NCBI RefSeq assembly: GCF_039528175.1 | Contig: NZ_BAAALH010000002.1 | Coordinates: 1,178,001 to 1,242,000 of the forward strand | Reading direction: 5' to 3' | DNA: 64,000 bases | From: Citricoccus alkalitolerans | GTDB taxonomy: Bacteria > Actinomycetota > Actinomycetes > Actinomycetales > Micrococcaceae | Made by a program: the position numbers and the translations under genes | Notes under the pieces: model-generated | The model's database searches: none | What the model saw: only the letters and a program-made list of their open reading frames with translations | Told to the model about the DNA's origin: nothing | Part shown: positions 1 through 7,742 of the stretch, piece by piece | How the letters are laid out: the number at the start of each line of letters is the position of its first letter | How positions within the stretch are numbered: position 1 is the first letter of the stretch

Positions 1-2509
1 CGTCCTCGTGGGTGCCCTCTCCAAGTCCGCGCAGGCACCCTTCCACTTCTGGCTCCCGGCAGCCATGGCCGCCCCGACCCCGGTCTCGGCCTACCTCCAC
101 GCCGCAGCCATGGTGAAGGCCGGCGTCTACCTCGTTGCGCGGCTCGCCCCGGCGTTCGCGGAGTCCGGCTGGTGGCAGGCGCTGGTGCTCGGTGTCGGCC
201 TCTGGACCATGCTCGTCGGCGGTTGGCGCGCCCTGCGCCAGACGGACATCAAGCTGGTGCTGGCCTACGGCACCGTGTCCCAGCTCGGCTTCCTCATGGT
301 CGCCAACGGGCTCGGTAATCAGGACGCCGCCATGGCCGGCCTGGCCATGCTGGTGGCCCACGCCCTCTTCAAGGCGCCCTTGTTCATGGTCGTCGGCATC
401 ATCGACCACGAGGCCGGCACCCGTGATCTGGCCAAGCTCTCCGGGGTTGGCCGAAACCACCCCTGGCTGACCGCCACGGCAGTCATCTGTGCCGCCTCCA
501 TGGCCGGCATCCCACCGCTCTTCGGGTTCGTGGCCAAAGAGTCCGTCCTCGAGTCACTGCAGCATTGGGCCGAGGCAGGCTCCGGCGGCGGACTCTGGGC
601 CAGTGTCTGGGCCTGGACGCCGCTCGTGGCCGTCGCCCTCGGCTCCGTGTTGACGGTGGCCTACTCGGCGCGCTTTGTGTGGGGCGCGTTCGCCACCAAG
701 AAGCTCCGCACGGAGGGCGAGCTGAAGACCGTCGCGGACACCCGCTTCCACGGCCCCGTCACAGCCGGCGCCCTCAGCCCCTCCGCCCTGCTGGCCGTCG
801 CCTGCGTGGTTGGCGCCTTCATCCCCACCGTCATGGACGCCCTGCCCGTCGCTTTCGGGGGATCGATGACGGCCCTCGATCCGGGTGCTGAGCCCGCCCA
901 CCTGGCCTTGTGGCACGGCTTCACGCCGATCCTGGCCATCTCGGTGGGCATCGTCCTGCTCGGTCTCGCCCTGTACGCCATCAGGGACGGGGTGGCCCGC
1001 TTCCAGGAGGCCGTGCCGTCCTGGGTGGACGCACAGCGCGTCTACCGCTCCGCACTGCGGGGGCTGGATGATGTGGCCGTGTGGGTGACCGGCCGCACCC
1101 AGCGCGGTTCCCTGAGCTTCTACCTGTTCATCATCCTGGCGGTCGCCTTCATCGCGCCGTTGTTGGCGCTGCTGTTCCCCCACGAGTACGACGGCGGCGC
1201 GGGCATGGCCGCGTCCATCTTCAGTTCCGCGAACTGGACGTGGGGCGATTCCGTCGCCCAGATTCTCGTCGGGGCGGCCATCATCACCGGCGCCATTACC
1301 GCCATCCGGGCCCGCAAGCGCTTCATGGCCGTGCTGCTCATCTCCGTTTGCGGCTACGGGCTGGCGGCCATCTTCGCTCTGCAGGGTGCACCGGACCTGG
1401 CCCTGACGCAGCTACTGGTGGAGTCCATCGTCCTCGTGGCCATGGTGCTCGGCCTGCGTGTGCTGCCGGCCGGCTGGTACACCCGGGACCGCACCAACAT
1501 CCGCTGGGCACACGCACTGCTCGGCATCATGTTCGGCCTGGTGATGATCTGGGTGGCGATCACCGTCATGGCCTCCCGGACCGCCGACCCGATCTCCCTG
1601 GAGATGCCGCAGCTGGCCTATGAGGACGGCGGCGGCGCCAACATCGTCAACGTACTGCTCGTGGACATCCGCGCCTGGGACACCTTCGGGGAACTCACCG
1701 TGCTCGCCGCGGCCGCCACCGGGGTGGCGTCGCTGATCTTCATCCAGCACCGGGACCGCCGCAGCGGCGACCTGGACAAGGTGGCCTCGGGATCGGTGGG
1801 ACGCTACAGCCCCAAGGGACCCGACGAGTCCCGCCAGCTGGCCGCCCTCCGCAAGTTCGCCATCGTGGACGAGGACCAGTGGCTCGTGGCCGGCCGCACC
1901 GTGGCCCCAGAGCGCCGGTCCATCATCTTCGAGGTGGTCACCCGGCTCGTCTTCCACGTGATCATCCTGCTGTCCATCTACCTCTTGCTAGCCGGCCACA
2001 ACACTCCGGGCGGTGGGTTCGCGGGCGGGCTGATCGCCGGGCTCGCCCTGACCATCCGGTACCTGGCCGGTGGTCGCTATGAGTTGGAGCAGGCCATGCC
2101 CATCCCGGCTGGCGTCCTGCTGGGCTCGGGTCTCGCCGTGGCGGCCGTCACCGGGATGGTCCCGCTGTTCGCCGGCGGCCAGGTGTTCCAGTCAGCGATC
2201 ATCGAGTTCACCCTGCCGGTGCTCGGACACGTCAAGTTCGTCACGGCCACGATCTTCGACATCGGGGTGTACCTCGTAGTGGTCGGACTGGTCATCGACG
2301 TCTTGCGTTCCCTCGGATCTGAGGTGGATCGCCGCCACGAGGTGGAGACCACGGCGCTCGTGGAGGCCGAGAAGCGCCGCCGTGAGGCCCGCGCCAGCCT
2401 CGTGGCAGCCACCTCCACCACCGGCACGGGAGCATCCACCATTACGTCCGCGACCACCGGATCCACCGATGTCACGGGAACCACGGACCCCGGGACGGTG
2501 ACGCCATGA
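1..2509 (+). CDS. mrpA: Mrp-type Na+/H+ antiporter subunit A fused to subunit B (5' truncated by window edge)
   Basis: Largest subunit of the Mrp (Mnh/Sha) multisubunit monovalent-cation/proton antiporter, a plasma-membrane complex for Na+ and pH homeostasis. The frame is open from base 2, so the true start lies outside the window. The visible 835 residues begin inside the NuoL/M-like proton-translocating core (SKSAQAPFHFWLPAAMAAPTPVSAYLHAA, given here only to its first 20 residues: SKSAQAPFHFWLPAAMAAPT) and show many hydrophobic helices. An MnhB domain follows at about bases 1900-2330, so this is the A-B fusion common in actinobacteria. The last about 60 residues are Ala/Thr/Arg-rich and hydrophilic. 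The stop overlaps the mrpC start (ATGA), which indicates translational coupling in an A(B)-C-D-E-F-G operon. Confidence 0.95.
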   Translation, partial: VLVGALSKSAQAPFHFWLPAAMAAPTPVSAYLHAAAMVKAGVYLVARLAPAFAESGWWQALVLGVGLWTMLVGGWRALRQTDIKLVLAYGTVSQLGFLMVANGLGNQDAAMAGLAMLVAHALFKAPLFMVVGIIDHEAGTRDLAKLSGVGRNHPWLTATAVICAASMAGIPPLFGFVAKESVLESLQHWAEAGSGGGLWASVWAWTPLVAVALGSVLTVAYSARFVWGAFATKKLRTEGELKTVADTRFHGPVTAGALSPSALLAVACVVGAFIPTVMDALPVAFGGSMTALDPGAEPAHLALWHGFTPILAISVGIVLLGLALYAIRDGVARFQEAVPSWVDAQRVYRSALRGLDDVAVWVTGRTQRGSLSFYLFIILAVAFIAPLLALLFPHEYDGGAGMAASIFSSANWTWGDSVAQILVGAAIITGAITAIRARKRFMAVLLISVCGYGLAAIFALQGAPDLALTQLLVESIVLVAMVLGLRVLPAGWYTRDRTNIRWAHALLGIMFGLVMIWVAITVMASRTADPISLEMPQLAYEDGGGANIVNVLLVDIRAWDTFGELTVLAAAATGVASLIFIQHRDRRSGDLDKVASGSVGRYSPKGPDESRQLAALRKFAIVDEDQWLVAGRTVAPERRSIIFEVVTRLVFHVIILLSIYLLLAGHNTPGGGFAGGLIAGLALTIRYLAGGRYELEQAMPIPAGVLLGSGLAVAAVTGMVPLFAGGQVFQSAIIEFTLPVLGHVKFVTATIFDIGVYLVVVGLVIDVLRSLGSEVDRRHEVETTALVEAEKRRREARASLVAATSTTGTGASTITSATTGSTDVTGTTDPGTVTP

Positions 2510-3198
2510 GCGTGAACATTGTGCTGCTGCTGGTCATGGGTGTCATGTATGCCGTCAGCATCTACCTGCTGCTGGAGCGGACCCTGACCCGCGTGCTGCT
2601 GGGCATGGTCCTGGTCACCAACGCGACGAACCTGCTCATCGTGATCATGGCCGGTGCCCCGGGCCCGGCCCCACTCGTCGAGGACGGGATGGACCCGAGC
2701 GCGTACACGGACCCGCTGCCGCAGGCGATGACCCTGACGTCGATCGTCATCTCCTTCGCCATCACGGCCTTCATGCTCGGCATGATCTACCGGTCCTGGA
2801 AGCTGGGTCGGCGGGACGAGGTCCTGGTGGACGCCGAGGACGTCAAGGTCGCCGAACAGTCCTCCTTCGACGCGGAGGAGGACGCCGAGCTGCTGGAGGA
2901 GCCATCCGAGTTCCTCGAGGAGAACGAGGACCCGAACGCGGACTACGAGCATGCCACGGCCATCAACCCCTCCACCGGTGCCCTGTCGGTCCGCCACCGG
3001 GCCGATGGCACGGTGAAGGTGAAGATGGATGCCAACCGTCACCTGCCGGGCGGCGGACGCCGTTCGCGGCACGAAGCCGAGGAGGGCGAGTACCCCGTCG
3101 GATCGCTCGGACATGATGACCACCTGCCGGATGAGGACGAACGTTCCGGCAGTCCCCGGTCCCGGCCCCGGGGCCGCGACCCGAAGGACGGTGAGTGA
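2506..3198 (+). CDS. mrpC: Mrp Na+/H+ antiporter subunit C
   Basis: NuoK-like membrane subunit of the Mrp antiporter. Three hydrophobic helices fill residues 1-100 with the family pattern (VNIVLLLVMGVMYAVSIYLL; LLGMVLVTNATNLLI). The protein is 230 residues, about twice the usual MrpC length. The extra part (about residues 105-230) is a charged cytoplasmic tail, first very acidic (Glu/Asp-rich), then basic and Arg/His-rich, with no recognised domain. ATG overlaps the mrpA stop by 4 bases. The long tail is a feature of some actinobacterial MrpC proteins by my recollection; its role is unknown. Confidence 0.95.
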   Translation: MSVNIVLLLVMGVMYAVSIYLLLERTLTRVLLGMVLVTNATNLLIVIMAGAPGPAPLVEDGMDPSAYTDPLPQAMTLTSIVISFAITAFMLGMIYRSWKLGRRDEVLVDAEDVKVAEQSSFDAEEDAELLEEPSEFLEENEDPNADYEHATAINPSTGALSVRHRADGTVKVKMDANRHLPGGGRRSRHEAEEGEYPVGSLGHDDHLPDEDERSGSPRSRPRGRDPKDGE

Positions 3199-5012
3199 TG
3201 GACCTGGATATCGTCTCCTTCGCCCCGCTCGCGGTCCTGCTGCCGATCCTCGGCGCTGCCCTGGCCTTCGTGCTGGTCCGCCGGCCCAAGGCGCAGATCG
3301 CCACCACCGTCACCACCATCACCCTCACCCTGCTCCTCGAGTGCCTGCTGCTGGCTGCCACCTGGGACACGGGCGCCGTGGCGGTGTTCCTCGGAGGGTG
3401 GGAGGCCCCCTGGGGCATCACGATGGTGGTGGACCGTTTCTCCGCCCTGATGCTGGTGGTCTCCTCGGCGATCGTCCTCGCGGTGTTGATCTACGCCTCC
3501 GCCCAGGGGATCACGGACCAGGACCAGGGCGGGCCGGTCTCGATCTTCCACCCCACGTTCCTCATCCTGGTGGCAGGCGTGTCCAACGCATTCCTCGCCG
3601 GTGATCTCTTCAACCTCTACGTCGGGTTCGAGATCCTGTTGACGGCGTCGTATGTGCTGTTGACCCTGGGTGGCACGGGACCGAGAGTCCGGGCGGGTGT
3701 GACCTACGTGGTGGTCTCCGTGATCTCCTCCGTGCTCTTCCTGATCGCCATCGCCATGATCTACGGCGCCACCGGCACGATCAACATGGCGGACCTGGCA
3801 GTGAAGCTGGCGGAGCTGGACCCGGACGTGCAGATGGTGCTGCACGTGATGCTGCTCGTCGGCTTCGGTATCAAGGCTGCGGTGTTCCCGCTGTCCTTCT
3901 GGCTGCCGGACTCCTACCCGACCGCCCCCGCCCCGGTGACCGCGGTGTTCGCGGGCCTGCTGACCAAGGTCGGCGTCTATGCCATCATCCGGACCGAGAC
4001 ACTGCTGTTCCCGGGAGACCGGGTGAACTCACTGCTGCTCTGGGTGGCCCTGCTGACGATGATCGTCGGCATCCTCGGCGCCCTCGCCCAGAACGACATC
4101 AAGCGCGTCCTGTCCTTCACGCTCGTCTCCCACATCGGCTATATGATCTTCGGCGTGGCCATGGCCAGCGTGCTCGGTCTGGGAGCCACGGTGTTCTACG
4201 TGGTCCACCACATCACCGTGCAGACCGGGCTGTTCCTCGTGACCGGCCTGATCGAGCAGCGGGCCGGGTCTGCCAACATCGACCGTCTGGGCGGGATGGC
4301 GCGGATCTCACCGCTGATCGCGATTCTGTTCTTCATCCCGGCCATGAACCTGGGTGGCATCCCGCCGTTCTCCGGCTTCCTCTCCAAGATCGGCCTGATC
4401 CAGGCCGGCGTCGGCGCGGACCACGGCATGGCATGGGCGCTCGTGGCCGCCTCCGTGGTGACCTCGCTGTTGACGCTGCTGGTGATGGTCCGAGTGTGGA
4501 ACCGCTCGTTCTGGCGCCGGGTCGAGGACGTGGAGCACCCGCCGGCCAAGCTCGTCCTCGCGCTGGAGGAGACCGAGGCGCGGCGCGCCGGCCGGAACGC
4601 CAGAGCTGTCACAATCGAGACCCAGACCCGGACCCCGGCCCAATCCGACACCAAGACCCTGACCAAGACCCAGGTCAAGACCCCGACCAAGATCCCCAAG
4701 GGACCCGCCCGTGGCATGGTCTACCCGACCGTCGGACTCGTGGCCTTCGGCCTGGCCTTCACCGTGTTCGCCGGCCCGCTCTACGCCTTCGCTGACCGGG
4801 CCGCCACGGACATGCTTCTGCGCACGCCCTATATCGAGGCCGTCCTAGGCCCGGAGGCCGCCGCCCAGGCGGAGCAGGATCTGGGCGGCCTGGAGGAACG
4901 GGGCATCCATGTACCGGACCAGGACAACGGCGGGCCAGGCGTGCCGGATTCCATCCCCGGGGATTCCGAAGGGCACGATGTCGGCGATAGTACCGAAGGG
5001 GGTCAGCCATGA
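3198..5012 (+). CDS. mrpD: Mrp Na+/H+ antiporter subunit D
   Basis: NuoN/L-like proton-channel subunit of the Mrp antiporter, 604 residues with about 14 membrane helices. Family motifs are visible in the Proton_antipo_M region (PLSFWLPDSYPTAPAPVTAV; ALAQNDIKRVLSFTLVSHIG), which carries the conserved lysines expected for proton transfer. A Thr/Lys-rich hydrophilic loop at about residues 470-505 is encoded by imperfect ACCAAGACC repeats (bases 4615-4700), then a final helix and an acidic tail follow. A GTG at 3195 is in frame immediately upstream; I prefer the ATG at 3198, which overlaps the mrpC TGA. The stop overlaps mrpE. Confidence 0.95.
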   Translation: MDLDIVSFAPLAVLLPILGAALAFVLVRRPKAQIATTVTTITLTLLLECLLLAATWDTGAVAVFLGGWEAPWGITMVVDRFSALMLVVSSAIVLAVLIYASAQGITDQDQGGPVSIFHPTFLILVAGVSNAFLAGDLFNLYVGFEILLTASYVLLTLGGTGPRVRAGVTYVVVSVISSVLFLIAIAMIYGATGTINMADLAVKLAELDPDVQMVLHVMLLVGFGIKAAVFPLSFWLPDSYPTAPAPVTAVFAGLLTKVGVYAIIRTETLLFPGDRVNSLLLWVALLTMIVGILGALAQNDIKRVLSFTLVSHIGYMIFGVAMASVLGLGATVFYVVHHITVQTGLFLVTGLIEQRAGSANIDRLGGMARISPLIAILFFIPAMNLGGIPPFSGFLSKIGLIQAGVGADHGMAWALVAASVVTSLLTLLVMVRVWNRSFWRRVEDVEHPPAKLVLALEETEARRAGRNARAVTIETQTRTPAQSDTKTLTKTQVKTPTKIPKGPARGMVYPTVGLVAFGLAFTVFAGPLYAFADRAATDMLLRTPYIEAVLGPEAAAQAEQDLGGLEERGIHVPDQDNGGPGVPDSIPGDSEGHDVGDSTEGGQP

Positions 5013-5605
5013 GCGCCGGTCCGGACGATCAGGACGGGGGCCGCTCCTTCTGGAGCCAATGGCCGATCCTCCTGGGCCTGACCCTCACGTGGGGTGCTCT
5101 CTGGCAGGACTTCTCGCCGGGCGTGCTGCTGGCCGGCGTCGTGTTCTCGATGCTGACGTTGACCTTCTACCGGTTGCCTCGGGTGAACTTCTCGGACCGG
5201 TTCAACCTCTGGTACGCCCTGATCTTCACGTTCCGGTTCCTGTGGCACGTGGTGACCGCCTCCATCTCGGTGGCCTGGGATGCGATCACTCAGGGGCCGA
5301 AGATCGTCAACTCCGTGGTGGCGGTCCCGCTGCGCAGCCACGATGACCTGATCGTCACGCTCACCGGTCATGCGCTGGCCCTGGTGCCCGGTTCCCTCGT
5401 CATCGACGTGGACCGGCCCAGCTCTACGCTATACCTGCACTGCCTGAACGTGGACAACGCGGAGGCGGTCGAGTCCTTTCGGGTCGAAGCCCTGAAGACT
5501 GAGGCCGCGATCATCCGGGCGATCGGTACGAAGGCGGACCTGGCCCTCGTGAAGGAGGGCGAGGCGCCGCACGCCGAGGCCCCTGCTGGCAGGAGGCCAC
5601 GATGA
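5009..5605 (+). CDS. mrpE: Mrp Na+/H+ antiporter subunit E
   Basis: Small membrane subunit of the Mrp antiporter, needed in characterised systems for stable complex assembly. 198 residues with two or three N-terminal hydrophobic segments (PILLGLTLTWGALW; LLAGVVFSML) followed by the conserved MnhE cytosolic part (SHDDLIVTLTGHALALVPGS; YLHCLNVDN). The C-terminus adds a short hydrophilic tail. The start codon overlaps the mrpD stop (ATGA) and the end overlaps mrpF, so expression is coupled along the operon. Confidence 0.93.
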   Translation: MSAGPDDQDGGRSFWSQWPILLGLTLTWGALWQDFSPGVLLAGVVFSMLTLTFYRLPRVNFSDRFNLWYALIFTFRFLWHVVTASISVAWDAITQGPKIVNSVVAVPLRSHDDLIVTLTGHALALVPGSLVIDVDRPSSTLYLHCLNVDNAEAVESFRVEALKTEAAIIRAIGTKADLALVKEGEAPHAEAPAGRRPR

Positions 5606-5889
5606 CGATGCTGGAATGGGCGGGGATCGTCTGCCTGATACTGCTGGGTGCGGGGGCCTTGGCAGCGATCTACCGGATCGTCCGCGGACCCTCGATCCTG
5701 GACCGGGCCATCGCCACGGACGTGCTGCTGATCGTCGTCTCGTCTGCTTTGTGCGTCGAGATGGCCGTGAACCACCACACGGACAACATCGTGTTCGTGG
5801 TGGTGGCCTCGGTGATCGGATTCGTGGGTTCGGTGACACTGTCCCGATTCGTGGCCGAGGCCAGGAAGGAGCCGAGCGAACGTGCTTGA
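5602..5889 (+). CDS. mrpF: Mrp Na+/H+ antiporter subunit F
   Basis: Three-helix membrane subunit of the Mrp complex, 95 residues, which is the normal family length. The family core RIVRGPSILDRAIATDVLLI is present at about residues 27-46. A strong AGGAGG lies 7 bases before the ATG, and the ATG overlaps the mrpE stop. The remaining helices (LCVEMAV; IVFVVVASVIGFVGSVTLSR) fit the MrpF/PhaF family. Confidence 0.93.
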   Translation: MTMLEWAGIVCLILLGAGALAAIYRIVRGPSILDRAIATDVLLIVVSSALCVEMAVNHHTDNIVFVVVASVIGFVGSVTLSRFVAEARKEPSERA

Positions 5890-6322
5890 CCTCGACTGGA
5901 TCCAGATCTCAGACGGAATCGCAGCCGTGCTGTTGGTCCTCGGGGCCTTGATGTCCACCGTGGCAGGGATCGGCCTGTTCCGGTTTCCGGACCAGCTCTC
6001 CCGCATGCACGCGGGCACGAAACCCCAAGTGCTGGGGCTGTTGCTGATGCTGATAGCCCTGGCCTTCGCCTGGCGGGCGTGGGTGTGGGTGCCCGTGCTG
6101 GTGCTGGCGTGGGTGCTGCAGATGCTCACCGCGCCGGTCTCCGCACACCTCGTGGGCCGGGCGGGTTACCGCACCAAGCACCTCAGACCGGAATACCACT
6201 TCGTGGACGAGCTCGCGGACGTGGTCGCCCGTCAGGACGACGCGGGCAGGCCGGCCGCAACGGCGCCCGACCAGCGGACCGTTCCGAAGGACGACCCTAT
6301 GGACCAGCAGGGCCGCGACTGA
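5882..6322 (+). CDS. mrpG: Mrp Na+/H+ antiporter subunit G
   Basis: Last subunit of the Mrp antiporter operon, 146 residues. Three hydrophobic helices and the PhaG_MnhG_YufB core (GLFRFPDQLSRMHAGTKPQV) are clear. The helices end at about residue 92 and a hydrophilic, Asp/Arg-rich tail follows. The GTG start lies inside the mrpF coding end (8-base overlap). A strong stem-loop 30 bases downstream closes the operon. Confidence 0.93.
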   Translation: MLDLDWIQISDGIAAVLLVLGALMSTVAGIGLFRFPDQLSRMHAGTKPQVLGLLLMLIALAFAWRAWVWVPVLVLAWVLQMLTAPVSAHLVGRAGYRTKHLRPEYHFVDELADVVARQDDAGRPAATAPDQRTVPKDDPMDQQGRD

Positions 6323-6354
6323 CGCGGCTGAATCGATCCGGCTGGGCCGCCTGA

Positions 6355-6379
6355 GCCGGGCCGTCGAGCACGGCCCGGC
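6355..6379. terminator. Stem-loop terminator between mrpG and the DUF4235 gene
   Basis: Perfect 9-bp stem GCCGGGCCG / CGGCCCGGC with a 7-base loop, lying between two converging genes. There is no T-run, as is common in very GC-rich actinobacteria. It would serve the mrp operon and possibly the opposing gene. Confidence 0.6.
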
Positions 6380-6429
6380 CCTCGCCGCCGGTGAGCTGGA
6401 CCACTCCGGTGCCCGGCCGGCGTCGGGCC

Positions 6430-6711
6430 TCAGACCTCGGCGGCCCCGGCCCTGGATTTCGTGCGTGACTGGATGGCCTTCACGGCAGAGTTCGCGCCGC
6501 GCTTGGACGAGACCCGGATGATGGCGGAGATGCCCGCAGAGATGGTCGCGAAGGTGATGGCGCTCCACATGTTGGCCTCGGTGTCGTCCAGGTCCTTCGG
6601 GGCGTCATGGCCGGTGACCTTCCTCCAGGCGAACTCCACGACCTTGGTGCCGATGATGCCGCCGCCGATCGTGATGCCGGTAGCGATGAGCTTTTCCACG
6701 AGGGTGTTCAC
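6430..6711 (-). CDS. DUF4235 family small membrane protein
   Basis: 93-residue protein matching the actinobacterial DUF4235 family. A first hydrophobic glycine-rich helix (LIATGITIGGGIIGTKVVEF) is followed by the typical WRKVTGHDAPKDLDD segment and a second helix (AITFATISAGISAIIRV), ending in a basic tail. Function is unknown; a small inner-membrane protein is likely. GTG start with a GGAGG 6-8 bases upstream. It converges with the mrp operon and is divergent from the thiamine-precursor transporter. Confidence 0.85.
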   Translation of the reverse strand: MNTLVEKLIATGITIGGGIIGTKVVEFAWRKVTGHDAPKDLDDTEANMWSAITFATISAGISAIIRVSSKRGANSAVKAIQSRTKSRAGAAEV

Positions 6712-6816
6712 GGGTTCCTCCAGGACGTTGACGGTGGTCGTTGCGCGTTCGTTGCCAGCCTAACGGTTCACCGGGCGGGATGTGCCGTGTGTGGACTATG
6801 ATGGGCGGACACTGTG

Positions 6817-6906
6817 AACGACAGGGGAGCACCTCCGGGTGCTGAGAGTGCGCCCAGCGCAGACCCTCGAACCTGCTCCGGCTAGCACCGGCGAAGGAAG
6901 TCGAGT
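6817..6906 (+). promoter_or_regulatory. TPP riboswitch (THI element)
   Basis: Thiamine-pyrophosphate-sensing leader. The invariant aptamer blocks are present in order: AGGGGAGC (from 6823), CTGAGAG (6842-6848), GACCCTCGAACCTG (6862-6875) and GCGAAGGAAG (6891-6900), with complementary segments for the P1-P5 stems. It is followed by a 7-bp hairpin TCTGACG/CGTCAGA (6909-6925) and a second stem at about 6938-6958 that could form the expression platform before the AGGAGG of ykoE. A TATGAT box at 6797-6802 is a plausible -10 element. TPP binding is expected to turn off the downstream transporter. Confidence 0.95.
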
Positions 6907-7007
6907 TCTCTGACGGAACGTCAGAAGCCGTCCAGCAGCATCCGCGTGCGGGTGCTCGTGGCGTACCGTTCCGTCCCCCTCCTTGCATCCTTGAGGAGGA
7001 ACACCAC

Positions 7008-7739
7008 ATGGTCTCCATGAAGACCGGCAACACCCCGCAACACCCTGACGCAACCCCCGGGCACGACGCCGGCCACGCGCCGTCCGCAGACATCGGCGCC
7101 ACGACCGGCACCACGACCGGCAACGGCCGAGCATCCGGCAGCGCCGCCCCGAATCGGCGCTCCTGGCGGGTGGTGGACATCGTTGTGGCCGCCGTCATCG
7201 CGGTGGCCTCCGGCGTCATCTTCTGGGCCTGGAACCTGGCCTATGCCGGGTTGAGCCCCGCCTTCGCGGCCTTCCCGCCGTCCTCCGCCCTGGTGGCCGG
7301 GATGTGGCTGTTCCCGGCCGTGCTCGGTGGGCTCATCATCCGCAGGCCCGGGGCCGCGCTGTTCACCGAACTGGTGGCTGCGGCGGTATCTGCCCTGCTC
7401 GGCTCCCAGTTCGGCCTGACCGTCCTGGCCTCCGGCGTGGTCCAGGGCCTCGGACCGGAACTGATCCTGCTGGCGTTCCTCTACCGCCGCTTCACGCTAC
7501 CCGTGGCGCTGCTCGCCGGCCTCGTCACGGGGATCTTCGGGGGCATCAATGACGCGTTCATCTTCAACTGGTTCCCCGAGTACACGCTGGACTGGAAGCT
7601 GATCTACGTGGGATTGGTAGGAGTCTCCGGGTTGGTGATCGCCGGACTGCTGTCCTGGCTGGCCACGCGCGGTCTTGCGGCCACGGGGGCCCTGTCCGCC
7701 CTGGCCTCCCGCCGTGCCCACCAGGAGCCGGTGGCCTGA
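7008..7739 (+). CDS. ykoE: ECF transporter S component, YkoE family (thiamine/hydroxymethylpyrimidine precursor binding)
   Basis: Substrate-binding membrane subunit of an energy-coupling-factor importer. 243 residues: a Thr/Gly-rich hydrophilic N-terminus of about 50 residues, then six hydrophobic helices with YkoE-type sequence (AAVSALLGSQFGLTVLASGV; VVQGLGPELILLAF). GAGGAGGA sits about 8 bases before the ATG. The TPP riboswitch directly upstream supports thiamine or its pyrimidine precursor as the cargo, as known for YkoEDC. First gene of ykoE-ykoD-ykoC. Confidence 0.92.
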   Translation: MVSMKTGNTPQHPDATPGHDAGHAPSADIGATTGTTTGNGRASGSAAPNRRSWRVVDIVVAAVIAVASGVIFWAWNLAYAGLSPAFAAFPPSSALVAGMWLFPAVLGGLIIRRPGAALFTELVAAAVSALLGSQFGLTVLASGVVQGLGPELILLAFLYRRFTLPVALLAGLVTGIFGGINDAFIFNWFPEYTLDWKLIYVGLVGVSGLVIAGLLSWLATRGLAATGALSALASRRAHQEPVA

Positions 7740-7742
7740 ACG